DNA of 64,000 nt, from positions 1 through 64,000 of the forward strand of contig CAINLV010000051.1 in assembly GCA_903850565.1 (NCBI GenBank), given 5' to 3'. Made by a program: the position numbers and the translations under genes. The notes under the pieces were generated by a model, which worked only from the letters and a program-made list of their open reading frames with translations, was not told where the DNA came from and ran no database searches. Below are positions 55,270-62,856 of the stretch, in pieces. This DNA comes from an uncultured Actinomycetes bacterium (lineage in GTDB: Bacteria > Actinomycetota > Actinomycetes > Nanopelagicales > Nanopelagicaceae). Every line of letters starts with the position of its first letter. Within the stretch, counting starts at the first letter, position 1.

Positions 55270-55292
55270 CAAAAGTCGGGAGCCTCCCGTCT
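55270..55292 (-). terminator. hairpin upstream of the DUF5679 gene
   Basis: cgggag (55277-55282) and ctcccg (55284-55289) pair around one base, extended by aag/ctt; outer cgcac/gtgcg can extend it to 55262-55302. On the minus strand TTTT follows, so it probably ends the YgjP-like transcript. It could also be part of the DUF5679 5' leader. Confidence 0.5.
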
Positions 55293-55365
55293 TAAGCGTG
55301 CGTATGAGAGCACCCTACCCCGATTTACGCGTGGAAAGTCGAATTTGAGCCTGAAATGTGGATTT

Positions 55366-56028
55366 TCAATCGAAAATAGGCGAACTTTTACCTCCGGGCA
55401 GGTCGTTCAGTCCCGCCTCGTAGCCATCGAGATAGGCCTGAGCCCGATCTCCCTCTGGAAAGCGCTCCAGCAGGGCGGTGAAGGCTTTGCCATGGTCAGG
55501 AATCCGCAAGTGGATCAATTCGTGGAAGATCACCCAATCCAAAACATAAGCCGGAACGGTGGCCAAACGGTCAGAAAGTCGGATGGTCCGATCTACCGTG
55601 GTGCAGGAACCCCATCGATCCTTCATCTTCCGCCAGGTGATACTGGCTGGGCGCTCGCTAAATTCAGGGAGCAGATTGGCAAGGAGCTGGTCGGCTTTGG
55701 CAGTTAGCTCTGATTCACTGCGCAGCGATCGGGATTCGCGAGTCAAAAGCATGGCGATCATCTCCGGGATTAGCTCGGCTTCTTGGCGCTTGGTCGTTCT
55801 GGCCGGGATATGGATTTCAATAATTCCATTTCGCCGAAGGGCGCTGATGCTCTTCTTGCGCCTGGTACTTCGGATGATTTTGTAATCTGGCACTGCGGGA
55901 TCGAGAGTTGAAGGCGTACTAGTGGTCTGACGCGAGGTGCTGGGGTGGCGACGGTCTGTCGATTCTTTTTTCACAGCGGCGAAGATATCTTCGAAGAAGG
56001 TGCCTTGAATAAAGTTTTCCACCGACAA
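55366..56028 (-). CDS. YgjP-like M48/DUF45 metallopeptidase
   Basis: A 220-residue protein with the WLM/DUF45 zinc site VIFHELIHLRIPDHGKAF (HExxH plus a downstream His) and the typical RKMKDRWGSCTTVDRTIRLSDRL preceding it. A low-complexity Ser/Thr/Arg linker (about 22-45) separates the N-terminus. YgjP-like proteins are putative metal-dependent peptidases with unclear substrates. The frame starts with TTG 56028 after GGGGG; the GTG two codons later is an alternative. The position near whiB7/Zincin_2 genes is conserved in actinobacteria. Confidence 0.87.
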   Translation of the reverse strand: MSVENFIQGTFFEDIFAAVKKESTDRRHPSTSRQTTSTPSTLDPAVPDYKIIRSTRRKKSISALRRNGIIEIHIPARTTKRQEAELIPEMIAMLLTRESRSLRSESELTAKADQLLANLLPEFSERPASITWRKMKDRWGSCTTVDRTIRLSDRLATVPAYVLDWVIFHELIHLRIPDHGKAFTALLERFPEGDRAQAYLDGYEAGLNDLPGGKSSPIFD

Positions 56029-56305
56029 TTGAAGTTATCCCCCTTTTCTCCACAGAGTTATCAACAGAAATCCGCTGATCACGCGATAAGGCTAGACCTT
56101 TGTTCTTGTTGAAGTGTAATTAAATCGCCTGTATGGAGAAACTTTAATTCAGCAATATTTCGCGAAGATGAAATCTAACTGCAGAACATTTGGAGTAAGA
56201 AAATATTTGTCAATAAGAATAATCAAATATTTACGCCATTATTTTCACATTTCATACGCTCAGGCTCGGTTGATAATCCGCGCTTCTTGTCGTAAGTTTC
56301 AACCA
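56029..56305. other. intergenic region with DnaA-box-like and palindromic sites
   Basis: No coding gene supported. Near 56037-56072, ttatccccc, tctccacag and ttatcaaca resemble the DnaA box TTATCCACA with one to three mismatches. aaatatttg (56201-56209) and caaatattt (56224-56232) form a perfect 9-bp inverted repeat in AT-rich DNA. It should contain the promoter for the RNA candidate at 56306 and for the YgjP-like gene. Confidence 0.4.
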
Positions 56306-56387
56306 CGAAGTCCTCGGATAACCGTTCAGTGTCTGCAAGGGGAAGGCAGACAAAGAATCGTGCGCCCGGGGACTTCGCCTTTTTATT
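56306..56387 (+). ncRNA. candidate small RNA with terminator
   Basis: cgaagtcctcgg (56306-56317) pairs over 12 bp (one wobble) with ccggggacttcg (56366-56377) and is followed by CCTTTTTATT. Inside, gtctgc/gcagac (56331-56336, 56346-56351) encloses a purine-rich AAGGGGAAG loop. No plus-strand gene lies upstream that needs a terminator, so this is likely the 3' end of an independent RNA; its 5' end is unknown. No known RNA family was recognised. The purine loop could pair with C-rich targets. Confidence 0.5.
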
Positions 56388-56405
56388 GGCTAATTTATTG
56401 GCTAA
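56382..56405 (+). repeat. 12-bp perfect tandem duplication
   Basis: tttattggctaa occurs twice in tandem (56382-56393, 56394-56405). The first copy overlaps the T-run of the RNA candidate's terminator. Confidence 0.9.
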
Positions 56406-56420
56406 TTACATCTGAACTAT

Positions 56421-57725
56421 TTATAACAACCCAGATAAATCGTCGGGAACTGTGGTGCTCTCGAGGAATTTCTCAACATCGGCAAGGTCGGCGGCAGTTG
56501 GTAGAAAAGCTGGATCTTCCCAACGGCTATCCCGACCCTCAACCGAGCGTAATACAAAGACTTCAGCCCAAAAATTGGTGCATTCTCTGGTCAATCGTGG
56601 GGTGACTTCCAAACCTAATAGCGTTGCAAATAGTTGTTGCGTGGGCGATGAAGCCGCTCTTCGTCGACGAAGCGTTTCTGTTAACGCAGGCAAAGAGGGA
56701 ATTCGCTCACCTGCTGTTGTGGTGACGACGTGATCAATCCATCCTTCGATGAGCGCCAAAATCATTTCCAATTTTGCAAGTGCGCGATCTTGTTCTGCAG
56801 ATTGTTCCGGAGTAAAGAGCCCTTGGCTGATCGCAGCGGATATTGATTCGGGATTATTAATATCTAATTCACCAGAGTTAACCGCGGTTTCTGCCTGGCG
56901 TTGTACTGATTCCAAATCAACGCGAATGCCACTGCCGTATGCGGCAAATGCTTGATAAATATAGTCAGATAGCCACGGCGTATGAGTGAATAATCGCGCT
57001 GCTGCTGCTTCGCGAAGAGCTAGAAAAATTCGAATTTCTCGCTCTGGAATATCTAAGCCTTCACCCCATGCGGCAATGTTCTGCGGGATTAAATGGGTAT
57101 CGATCTTTGTATAGAGCGGGATAGCAACATCATGAGAACCGGTAACGCTGGTGGCCAATAGCCCAATCGACTGACCCAATTGCGTTGCAATCATTGATCC
57201 CATAAATGAACGCAAGAGAGATCCGATTCCCTGCAACATCTCCGGCGACTCAATACCGTCAGGAAGACTGAATTGGCCGCCCATCGCAGCTCCTGAATCC
57301 GTAATCACTTTTGAAAGCGCGGTGGCCATACCTTCGGCTAACGGCTCTACTAATTTTTGCCAACCGGAGAGGGAAGCATCTAACCAATCGCGGCGACTCC
57401 ATGCCGGTTGCAAAGTCTGAGAAGTTGCTGGAAAGAAAGTTGCTTCATCCATCCAGATATTTGCAATATCGATTGCTTCTTTAATTTGGGCGGACTCGTT
57501 GGTCCCGACAAATTCTTCGGGATGGCTGGCTAAAAATTTACGAGCGGTTTCGCGAAGTGTTTCAAGCGAAATTAGTGGCCCGTTGCCTGAACCGGCGGAG
57601 AAAAGCGTTTGTGGTGAAATCCCAAAGTGGGCGAACTGCTGAAAGAGCGCATCGAAATTTGGCTGACCTTTGGCGGAATCGTCCGAATCGCCATCGTCAG
57701 GTGTAAAGCCGAAATTTCCACTCAT
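56421..57725 (-). CDS. Zincin_2 (DUF2342) family protein
   Basis: A 434-residue protein of the actinobacterial zincin-like family (Rv3195 type). Features: SLETLRETARKFL, FPATSQTLQPAWSRRDWLDASLSGWQKLVEPLA, MGSMIATQLGQSIGLLATSVTGSHDVAIPL and LPQNIAAWGEGLDIPEREIRIFLALREAAAARLF-type helix. The last segment reads EAAAARLF, where I expect a His in many relatives (AAHARLF), so catalytic activity is doubtful. The start ATG 57725 follows AAGAAAGG; the longer upstream frame is not family-like. It is divergent from the small membrane gene, as in other actinobacteria. Confidence 0.85.
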   Translation of the reverse strand: MSGNFGFTPDDGDSDDSAKGQPNFDALFQQFAHFGISPQTLFSAGSGNGPLISLETLRETARKFLASHPEEFVGTNESAQIKEAIDIANIWMDEATFFPATSQTLQPAWSRRDWLDASLSGWQKLVEPLAEGMATALSKVITDSGAAMGGQFSLPDGIESPEMLQGIGSLLRSFMGSMIATQLGQSIGLLATSVTGSHDVAIPLYTKIDTHLIPQNIAAWGEGLDIPEREIRIFLALREAAAARLFTHTPWLSDYIYQAFAAYGSGIRVDLESVQRQAETAVNSGELDINNPESISAAISQGLFTPEQSAEQDRALAKLEMILALIEGWIDHVVTTTAGERIPSLPALTETLRRRRAASSPTQQLFATLLGLEVTPRLTRECTNFWAEVFVLRSVEGRDSRWEDPAFLPTAADLADVEKFLESTTVPDDLSGLL

Positions 57726-57838
57726 TTGAAAACCTTTCTTAATAACCGTCATCACCATAACCTGCTTTCCTTCAAAAACCTTCCCAATTCCCTTAAAAAT
57801 TCGATGAATCGGCCGAGTGAGGCTTGATTGGCTAAGGT

Positions 57839-58174
57839 ATGACCATGACTTCCGCTCACACAACATCTGCCACCTTCTCTGCGCTGATCTGGTGGGTGGT
57901 TCCCGCTGTCGCGCTGATGGGTGCGATGGGCTATGTTGTTTGGGTCTCAAAATTTCAAGTCAAGTTCGATAATGAAACAAATCGCTCAGTTTCTAAGTTC
58001 CAAAACTTCCAACAAAGTTTTCAAGGTGGCAGCGTCGTGATTGCTCCGAATGCGCAACCGGCCGAAGTTTCCGAACCAGAAGCGGTAACCAATTGGCACA
58101 CCCCGGAGCCGCTAATAAGCGCCGAACCAATTGTGATTCGTCCAGATAGCGATGCCAACTCCCAAGGTTTGTAA
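57839..58174 (+). CDS. small single-pass membrane protein
   Basis: A 111-residue protein with one membrane helix (about 15-37, LIWWVVPAVALMGAMGYVVWV) and a polar tail of about 75 residues rich in Gln, Ser, Glu and Pro. No known domain. The N-terminus has two nearby Met codons. It precedes the YlbL-like protease gene by 24 nt on the same strand and may be co-transcribed. An accessory or substrate of the protease is possible but only from position. Confidence 0.7.
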   Translation: MTMTSAHTTSATFSALIWWVVPAVALMGAMGYVVWVSKFQVKFDNETNRSVSKFQNFQQSFQGGSVVIAPNAQPAEVSEPEAVTNWHTPEPLISAEPIVIRPDSDANSQGL

Positions 58175-58198
58175 TAGATCAGTGAAAGTCCGTAGCTG

Positions 58199-58984
58199 AT
58201 GTATCGCCAGAGAATCCCGTTCATTTCCGTAGCCGTCATGGTCGTTGCCGGTTTGTTGGCTTTCTTCGCGCCTCTGCCTTACGCCGTGATCAAACCCGGA
58301 CCCACGCAAAATGTGCTCGCCTCCGCCATAAAGATTTCGGGCGTGAAAAGTTTTTCACCTTCAGGAAAATTGCTCACCACAACGGTGCTCGTTTCCAATC
58401 CAGGTGCGCGAATGATGGGCGCCGAAGTCATCATCAACTGGGTCGAAGGGGATTCGGTGATCCTGCCCAGAATCGCTCTCTACCCCAAGGAAGTAAGCAC
58501 CAAAGAGGAGTTGCAGGTGGGCAAGAAGGAGATGCTCAGTTCCCAAGCTGATGCAACCACCGCTGCGCTAGCTTGGATTGCGCGCACCCATACCGCTGCC
58601 CAACTTCACGCTCTGGGCCTAGATCGGCTCACCGGTGGCGATATCGCCATTAAATTGAAAGAAACTGGCGGGCCAAGCGCTGGATTGGTCTTTGCCTTGG
58701 GCATTGTGGCCAAAGTTGAACCAGAAGATTGGATTCGCGGCCGAACGATCGCCGGTACGGGAACCATCGATGGAGCCGGAAATGTGGGTCCAATTGGCGG
58801 AATCGACCAGAAATTAATCGGCGCCAGGCGTGCCGGGGCTACTTTGTTCTTGGTTCCCACCGACAACTGCGCTGATATCACTCGTGTGCCAAAGGGAATG
58901 ACCATCGTGCCGGTCAGTTCCTTGGTGCAAGCGATTGCGGTACTGCGAGCACCTGGCACGTCCTACGCCTCGTGCCCGCGTTGA
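58199..58984 (+). CDS. YlbL-like membrane-anchored Lon-domain protease, PDZ-less
   Basis: A 261-residue protein. The N-terminal helix (about 8-28) ends FAPLPYAVIKPGPTQNVL, typical of YlbL/Rv3194c. The C-terminal Lon-type serine protease domain has TGGPSAGLVFALGI (catalytic Ser) and GGIDQKLIGARRAGATLFLVP (catalytic Lys). Most relatives are about 340 residues with a PDZ domain between these parts; here the segment is only about 60 residues of helix, so the PDZ is missing. It probably acts outside the membrane in protein quality control. Confidence 0.87.
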   Translation: MYRQRIPFISVAVMVVAGLLAFFAPLPYAVIKPGPTQNVLASAIKISGVKSFSPSGKLLTTTVLVSNPGARMMGAEVIINWVEGDSVILPRIALYPKEVSTKEELQVGKKEMLSSQADATTAALAWIARTHTAAQLHALGLDRLTGGDIAIKLKETGGPSAGLVFALGIVAKVEPEDWIRGRTIAGTGTIDGAGNVGPIGGIDQKLIGARRAGATLFLVPTDNCADITRVPKGMTIVPVSSLVQAIAVLRAPGTSYASCPR

Positions 58985-59055
58985 ATTTGGCTTCGAACTT
59001 CTCAACCAATTAACTCCAAACCTCACGGAAAATCTCAACTAGGTAGAGTACGAAC

Positions 59056-61935
59056 ATGAGTTCTTTCCAATTTCCCAATAATCCGTTTAACCGACCTAAT
59101 GCAACTGGAGGACCGGCTAAACGCCGCGGTCCACTTCCATTCACCATCCTCACCTTGGTGGTGTTGGCAGTAATTTTGGTGGCATCTAGCGGTTTCTATG
59201 CCGATTTACTCTGGTTCCGTTCGGTGAACTTCACCAGTGTCTGGCGCACGGTTCTATTTACTAAATCAGAACTCTTTATTGGATTTGGTTTGATTACATC
59301 GCTGGTGATTACCGCCAACGTTGTGATTGCCTTCAGGAAGCGCCCGATCTACGTACCGATCTCCATCGAAGCCGACAATTTGGAACGCTACCGCGCTCAG
59401 CTTGAACCGATTCGTCGTTTTGCAGTTCTTGGTATCGCCGTTGTTCTCTTTTATTTTGCGGGAACTTCCGGAACTAGATTGTGGGAATCATGGTTGCAAT
59501 TTAAGAACTCCACACCTTTTGGCACCAAGGATGCGCAGTTTGGTTTAGATATTTCGTTCTTCGCTTTTAAATTACCGTTCTGGCAATCGCTGATCGGTTG
59601 GGCAATTTCCACGATCATCATTTCGATTCTCGCCTCTGCAGTTGTTCATTATCTTTACGGTGGAATTCGTCCTCAAGTACAGCATGAACGCACCACGGTG
59701 GCTGCTCGAGTCCAGCTCTCCGTTCTGATGGGCGCGCTGGTTCTTCTCAAGGCTGTTGCTTACTGGTTCGATAGATATTCATTAGCTCTCAAAGAGGGCA
59801 AGCTCATCACCGGACTGACCTACACCGATGTGAATGCCGTTCTTCCAGCTAAGGCAATATTGGCCGGAATCGCTGTTATCTGCGCACTTCTCTTCTTTGC
59901 CAATATCATCCGAAAATCTTGGCTCTTGCCAACAGCCGGAGTTGTTCTTATGGCTTTGTCTTCACTTTTGATCGCCGGTATTTATCCAGCAGCAATTCAA
60001 CAATTCCAAGTAAAGCCAAGCGAATCTTCAAAAGAGGCGCCATACATTCAGAAAAACATTAACGCCACCCGCGCGGCCTACGGAATTGCAGATGCAAAGA
60101 TTGTTGACTATCAAGCCACCAGCACGACAACTGCTGGCCAATTGACCAACGATGCGCAAACAATTTCTAACATTCGACTTATGGATCCAAGCCTGCTCTC
60201 ACCAACATTCCGACAGTTGCAGCAGATCAAGCCTTATTACACCTTCCCGGATTCATTGGATATTGATCGCTACAAAATAAATGGCGTACAGCGCGACACC
60301 GTTGTATCTGTTCGCGAATTAAATATCACCGGAAACCCCAGTCGAAACTGGATTAACGACCACTTGGTTTACACACACGGATTTGGCTTTGTTTCGGCAT
60401 TGAGCAATACCGTTGATGCTGATGGAAAGCCAAATTTCGTTGTTGGAAATATTCCACCAACCACCGGCCTTGGAAAATTTGAGCCGCGCATTTACTTCGG
60501 CGAAAATGTTCCTGACTACTCCATCATCGGTGGCGCCGCTGGTTCCGCACCAGCTGAACTGGATTATCCAGATGACACCTCTGCCAATGGACAAAAGAAC
60601 TACACCTATGTCGGTAAAGGTGGAGTCCCAATGGGGAACCTCTTTACTCGCTTACTTTTTGCAATCAAGTATCAAGACCAAAAAATTATTCTTTCTAACT
60701 TGATTAACTCAAAATCCAAAATCCTTTATGACCGAAATCCACGTGACCGGGTTGCAAAAGTTGCCCCTTGGTTAACCCTGGATGGAAACCCATATCCAAC
60801 CATCGTCGATGGAAAGATCCTGTGGATCGTTGATGGTTACACCACTTCAGCTGGCTACCCATATTCCAAGAAGACCAACCTCAACGGTGCTACAACAGAT
60901 GCGCTGACCAATAATTCGCAGTCAGTTACGGCACTTGATAATAAGAATGTGAATTACATTCGTAACTCTGTGAAGGCAACAGTTGATGCGTACGATGGCA
61001 CCGTCACTTTGTATCAATGGGACACCACAGATCCAGTTTTGAAAACCTGGAGTAAGGCTTTCCCAAATACCGTTCAACCAAAGAGTTCGATGTCGAAGGC
61101 GCTTCTTGCGCACATTCGTTATCCAGAAGATCTCTTCAGCGTTCAACGAGACATCTTGGGTACCTATCACGTTGAAACCGCTGGTGCTTTTTACGGCGGT
61201 CAAGATTTCTGGAAAGTTCCTAGCGATCCATCAACACTTGGCGCCAACTCTGGAAATCAACCTCCATACTATTTAACACTTCAAGTGCCTGGCGAAAAGA
61301 ATGCAGCTTTCTCGCTGACAACTTCCTTTGTTCCTCGCGGTGGGCGTCAAAACCTGACGGCATTCGCGGTCGTGAATTCTGACTACGGTCCGAACTACGG
61401 AAAGATCACGGTTCTGCAATTGCCTCGCTCTACCAACATCTCTGGTCCATCTCAGGTTGCTTCTAACTTCGAAGCCAAGCCGCAGGTGGCCCAAGCGCTC
61501 TCCTTGTTACGACAGGGCGGGTCAGATGTTGTGTTGGGTAACTTGCTGACACTTCCAGTCGGAGGCGGATTGCTTTACGTGCAGCCGGTCTATGTTCGTG
61601 CAACCGCAAACTCGGCATCCTTCCCATTGCTGCAGAAAGTTCTGGTTTCCTTCGGCGATCAGATTGGTTTCGATGACACTTTGAAGGGTGCATTGGATCA
61701 GGTCTTTGGTGGCAACTCTGGAACAACTTCGGTGACCACGGGAACTGGTACGGGGACTACAACCACTACTGGCAGCTCTTCGCTGAAAGCGGCGCTAGCC
61801 AGCGCTCAGGCAGCTATGGCCGATTCTCAGACAGCGCTGAAGGCCGGCGACTTCACCGCTTATGGCAAAGCACAAGATCGGTTAAAGGCAGCTATCTTGG
61901 CGGCCATTAATGCAGAGAACGCGGCAAAGAAGTAA
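59056..61935 (+). CDS. UPF0182 family membrane protein
   Basis: A 959-residue protein of the Rv3193c type. The N-terminal third has seven membrane helices, with ASSGFYADLLWFRSVNFTSVW and FGTKDAQFGLDISFFAFKLPF as family motifs. The large external domain includes YIQKNINATRAAYGI, NPSRNWINDHLVYTHGFG and HIRYPEDLFSVQRDILGTYHV. A Thr/Gly/Ser linker and a final helical Ala-rich tail complete it. Function unknown. TAGAGT lies 6 nt before the ATG with no Shine-Dalgarno, suggesting a leaderless transcript. Confidence 0.92.
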   Translation: MSSFQFPNNPFNRPNATGGPAKRRGPLPFTILTLVVLAVILVASSGFYADLLWFRSVNFTSVWRTVLFTKSELFIGFGLITSLVITANVVIAFRKRPIYVPISIEADNLERYRAQLEPIRRFAVLGIAVVLFYFAGTSGTRLWESWLQFKNSTPFGTKDAQFGLDISFFAFKLPFWQSLIGWAISTIIISILASAVVHYLYGGIRPQVQHERTTVAARVQLSVLMGALVLLKAVAYWFDRYSLALKEGKLITGLTYTDVNAVLPAKAILAGIAVICALLFFANIIRKSWLLPTAGVVLMALSSLLIAGIYPAAIQQFQVKPSESSKEAPYIQKNINATRAAYGIADAKIVDYQATSTTTAGQLTNDAQTISNIRLMDPSLLSPTFRQLQQIKPYYTFPDSLDIDRYKINGVQRDTVVSVRELNITGNPSRNWINDHLVYTHGFGFVSALSNTVDADGKPNFVVGNIPPTTGLGKFEPRIYFGENVPDYSIIGGAAGSAPAELDYPDDTSANGQKNYTYVGKGGVPMGNLFTRLLFAIKYQDQKIILSNLINSKSKILYDRNPRDRVAKVAPWLTLDGNPYPTIVDGKILWIVDGYTTSAGYPYSKKTNLNGATTDALTNNSQSVTALDNKNVNYIRNSVKATVDAYDGTVTLYQWDTTDPVLKTWSKAFPNTVQPKSSMSKALLAHIRYPEDLFSVQRDILGTYHVETAGAFYGGQDFWKVPSDPSTLGANSGNQPPYYLTLQVPGEKNAAFSLTTSFVPRGGRQNLTAFAVVNSDYGPNYGKITVLQLPRSTNISGPSQVASNFEAKPQVAQALSLLRQGGSDVVLGNLLTLPVGGGLLYVQPVYVRATANSASFPLLQKVLVSFGDQIGFDDTLKGALDQVFGGNSGTTSVTTGTGTGTTTTTGSSSLKAALASAQAAMADSQTALKAGDFTAYGKAQDRLKAAILAAINAENAAKK

Positions 61936-61961
61936 TTCTCGCGCAGTACGAAGTCCTCGTT

Positions 61962-61990
61962 TTGGGTTATTGGTGACAATCGCCTAAGAT
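61962..61990 (+). promoter_or_regulatory. tRNA-fMet promoter
   Basis: TTGGGT and TAAGAT are spaced by exactly 17 bp, and TAAGAT ends 12 nt before the mature tRNA. This is a good sigma-70 type promoter for a stable RNA. Confidence 0.6.
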
Positions 61991-62002
61991 TGGGACTTCC
62001 GA

Positions 62003-62076
62003 CGCGGGGTGGAGCAGCTCGGTAGCTCGCTGGGCTCATAACCCAGAGGTCATAGGTTCAAATCCTGTCCCCGCTA
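62003..62076 (+). tRNA. initiator tRNA-fMet (CAT anticodon)
   Basis: A 74-nt tRNA without encoded CCA. Initiator features: the first position cannot pair with position 72 (C1:T72), A11:T24 in the D stem, and three G:C pairs (GGG/CCC) next to the CTCATAA anticodon loop. The T loop reads TTCAAAT. A promoter and a terminator flank it. The 3' end borders a helix-turn-helix/integrase module, so it is a probable integration site. Confidence 0.95.
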
Positions 62077-62101
62077 CTTTGAATACCGTTCTAGGTTAGG
62101 T

Positions 62102-62139
62102 CAATGGCTTCCAATTTATTTGGGAGCCATTGGCATTTT
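62102..62139 (+). terminator. intrinsic terminator after tRNA-fMet
   Basis: caatggcttcc (62102-62112) pairs with gggagccattg (62122-62132) over 11 bp with one wobble, followed by GCATTTT. Confidence 0.75.
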
Positions 62140-62421
62140 CATTGAAAACAAAGGATTTTTCGATCATTTCTGTTCATTTCTAAAATTCGTGTTGCATGCA
62201 CTCCGTAGAGAAATATCTTCCTTTTTTTATCTACATTTCTCTCCTTTTTTATGCACTTCTGATGAAGCAACGAAGTGCGCCTGGGGCAGCCCAAAAAAGC
62301 CCGAAATATATGGGTTTTTCGCGTATTCGAGCCTACCCACTGATGCCAAAGGGCGAGTTCCCGGGGGAGCCGATGGGCCTCATAGCCCAACGAGGGGCAC
62401 CTTCATGAAAGGCACTTCCCT
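62140..62421. other. non-coding region at the element boundary
   Basis: No gene supported. AT- and pyrimidine-rich to about 62260, then GC-richer. tgggcctcatagccca (62374-62389) is a small hairpin that resembles the tRNA-fMet anticodon arm. It should hold the promoter of the helix-turn-helix gene. Confidence 0.4.
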
Positions 62422-62856
62422 ATGACTCTTTACATCAATGGCGTAGAACACCTCACAATCAAAGAAGCGGCAGAACGCTGCGGTCGACATCATGACACCA
62501 TCAAGCGCCGCGTTGAACGGCGAGATTTTCCCAATGCTTTCCAAGGGCAAGACCGTAATCGATCTTGGTTGATACCAACACCTGATTTAGTAGAGGTTGG
62601 ACTTCTTGAACATTTGCAACGGAGCAATCAAGATTCCAGTGCAATTACTCCAATTCCGCAGCAATCAGAGAAACCAAACTTTCTTATACCTACATCCATA
62701 AGCGAAGAAATGGGCGTGGGCAGTAATCAAGTGTTTGATCTTGTCCAACGATTGGGACAAAAAGATGCAGAACTTGCCGCAGCTCGCGCGTGTGCTGATG
62801 AGCGTTTGGCCACGATCACACTTCTTAGTGGTCTAATTGCAGGAGGCGTTCGCTAA
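62422..62856 (+). CDS. helix-turn-helix DNA-binding protein (excisionase/MerR-like)
   Basis: A 144-residue protein. Residues about 9-55 form a winged helix-turn-helix (HLTIKEAAERCGRHHDTIKRRVERRDFPNAF then SWLIPTPDLVEVG), as in excisionases and HTH_17 proteins. The C-terminal region is Gln/Ser/Pro-rich, then a coiled coil (VFDLVQRLGQKDAELAAARACADERLA). The AAAGG ribosome site is about 13 nt upstream. Its TAA overlaps the integrase ATG. It may control excision or copy of the element. Confidence 0.75.
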   Translation: MTLYINGVEHLTIKEAAERCGRHHDTIKRRVERRDFPNAFQGQDRNRSWLIPTPDLVEVGLLEHLQRSNQDSSAITPIPQQSEKPNFLIPTSISEEMGVGSNQVFDLVQRLGQKDAELAAARACADERLATITLLSGLIAGGVR

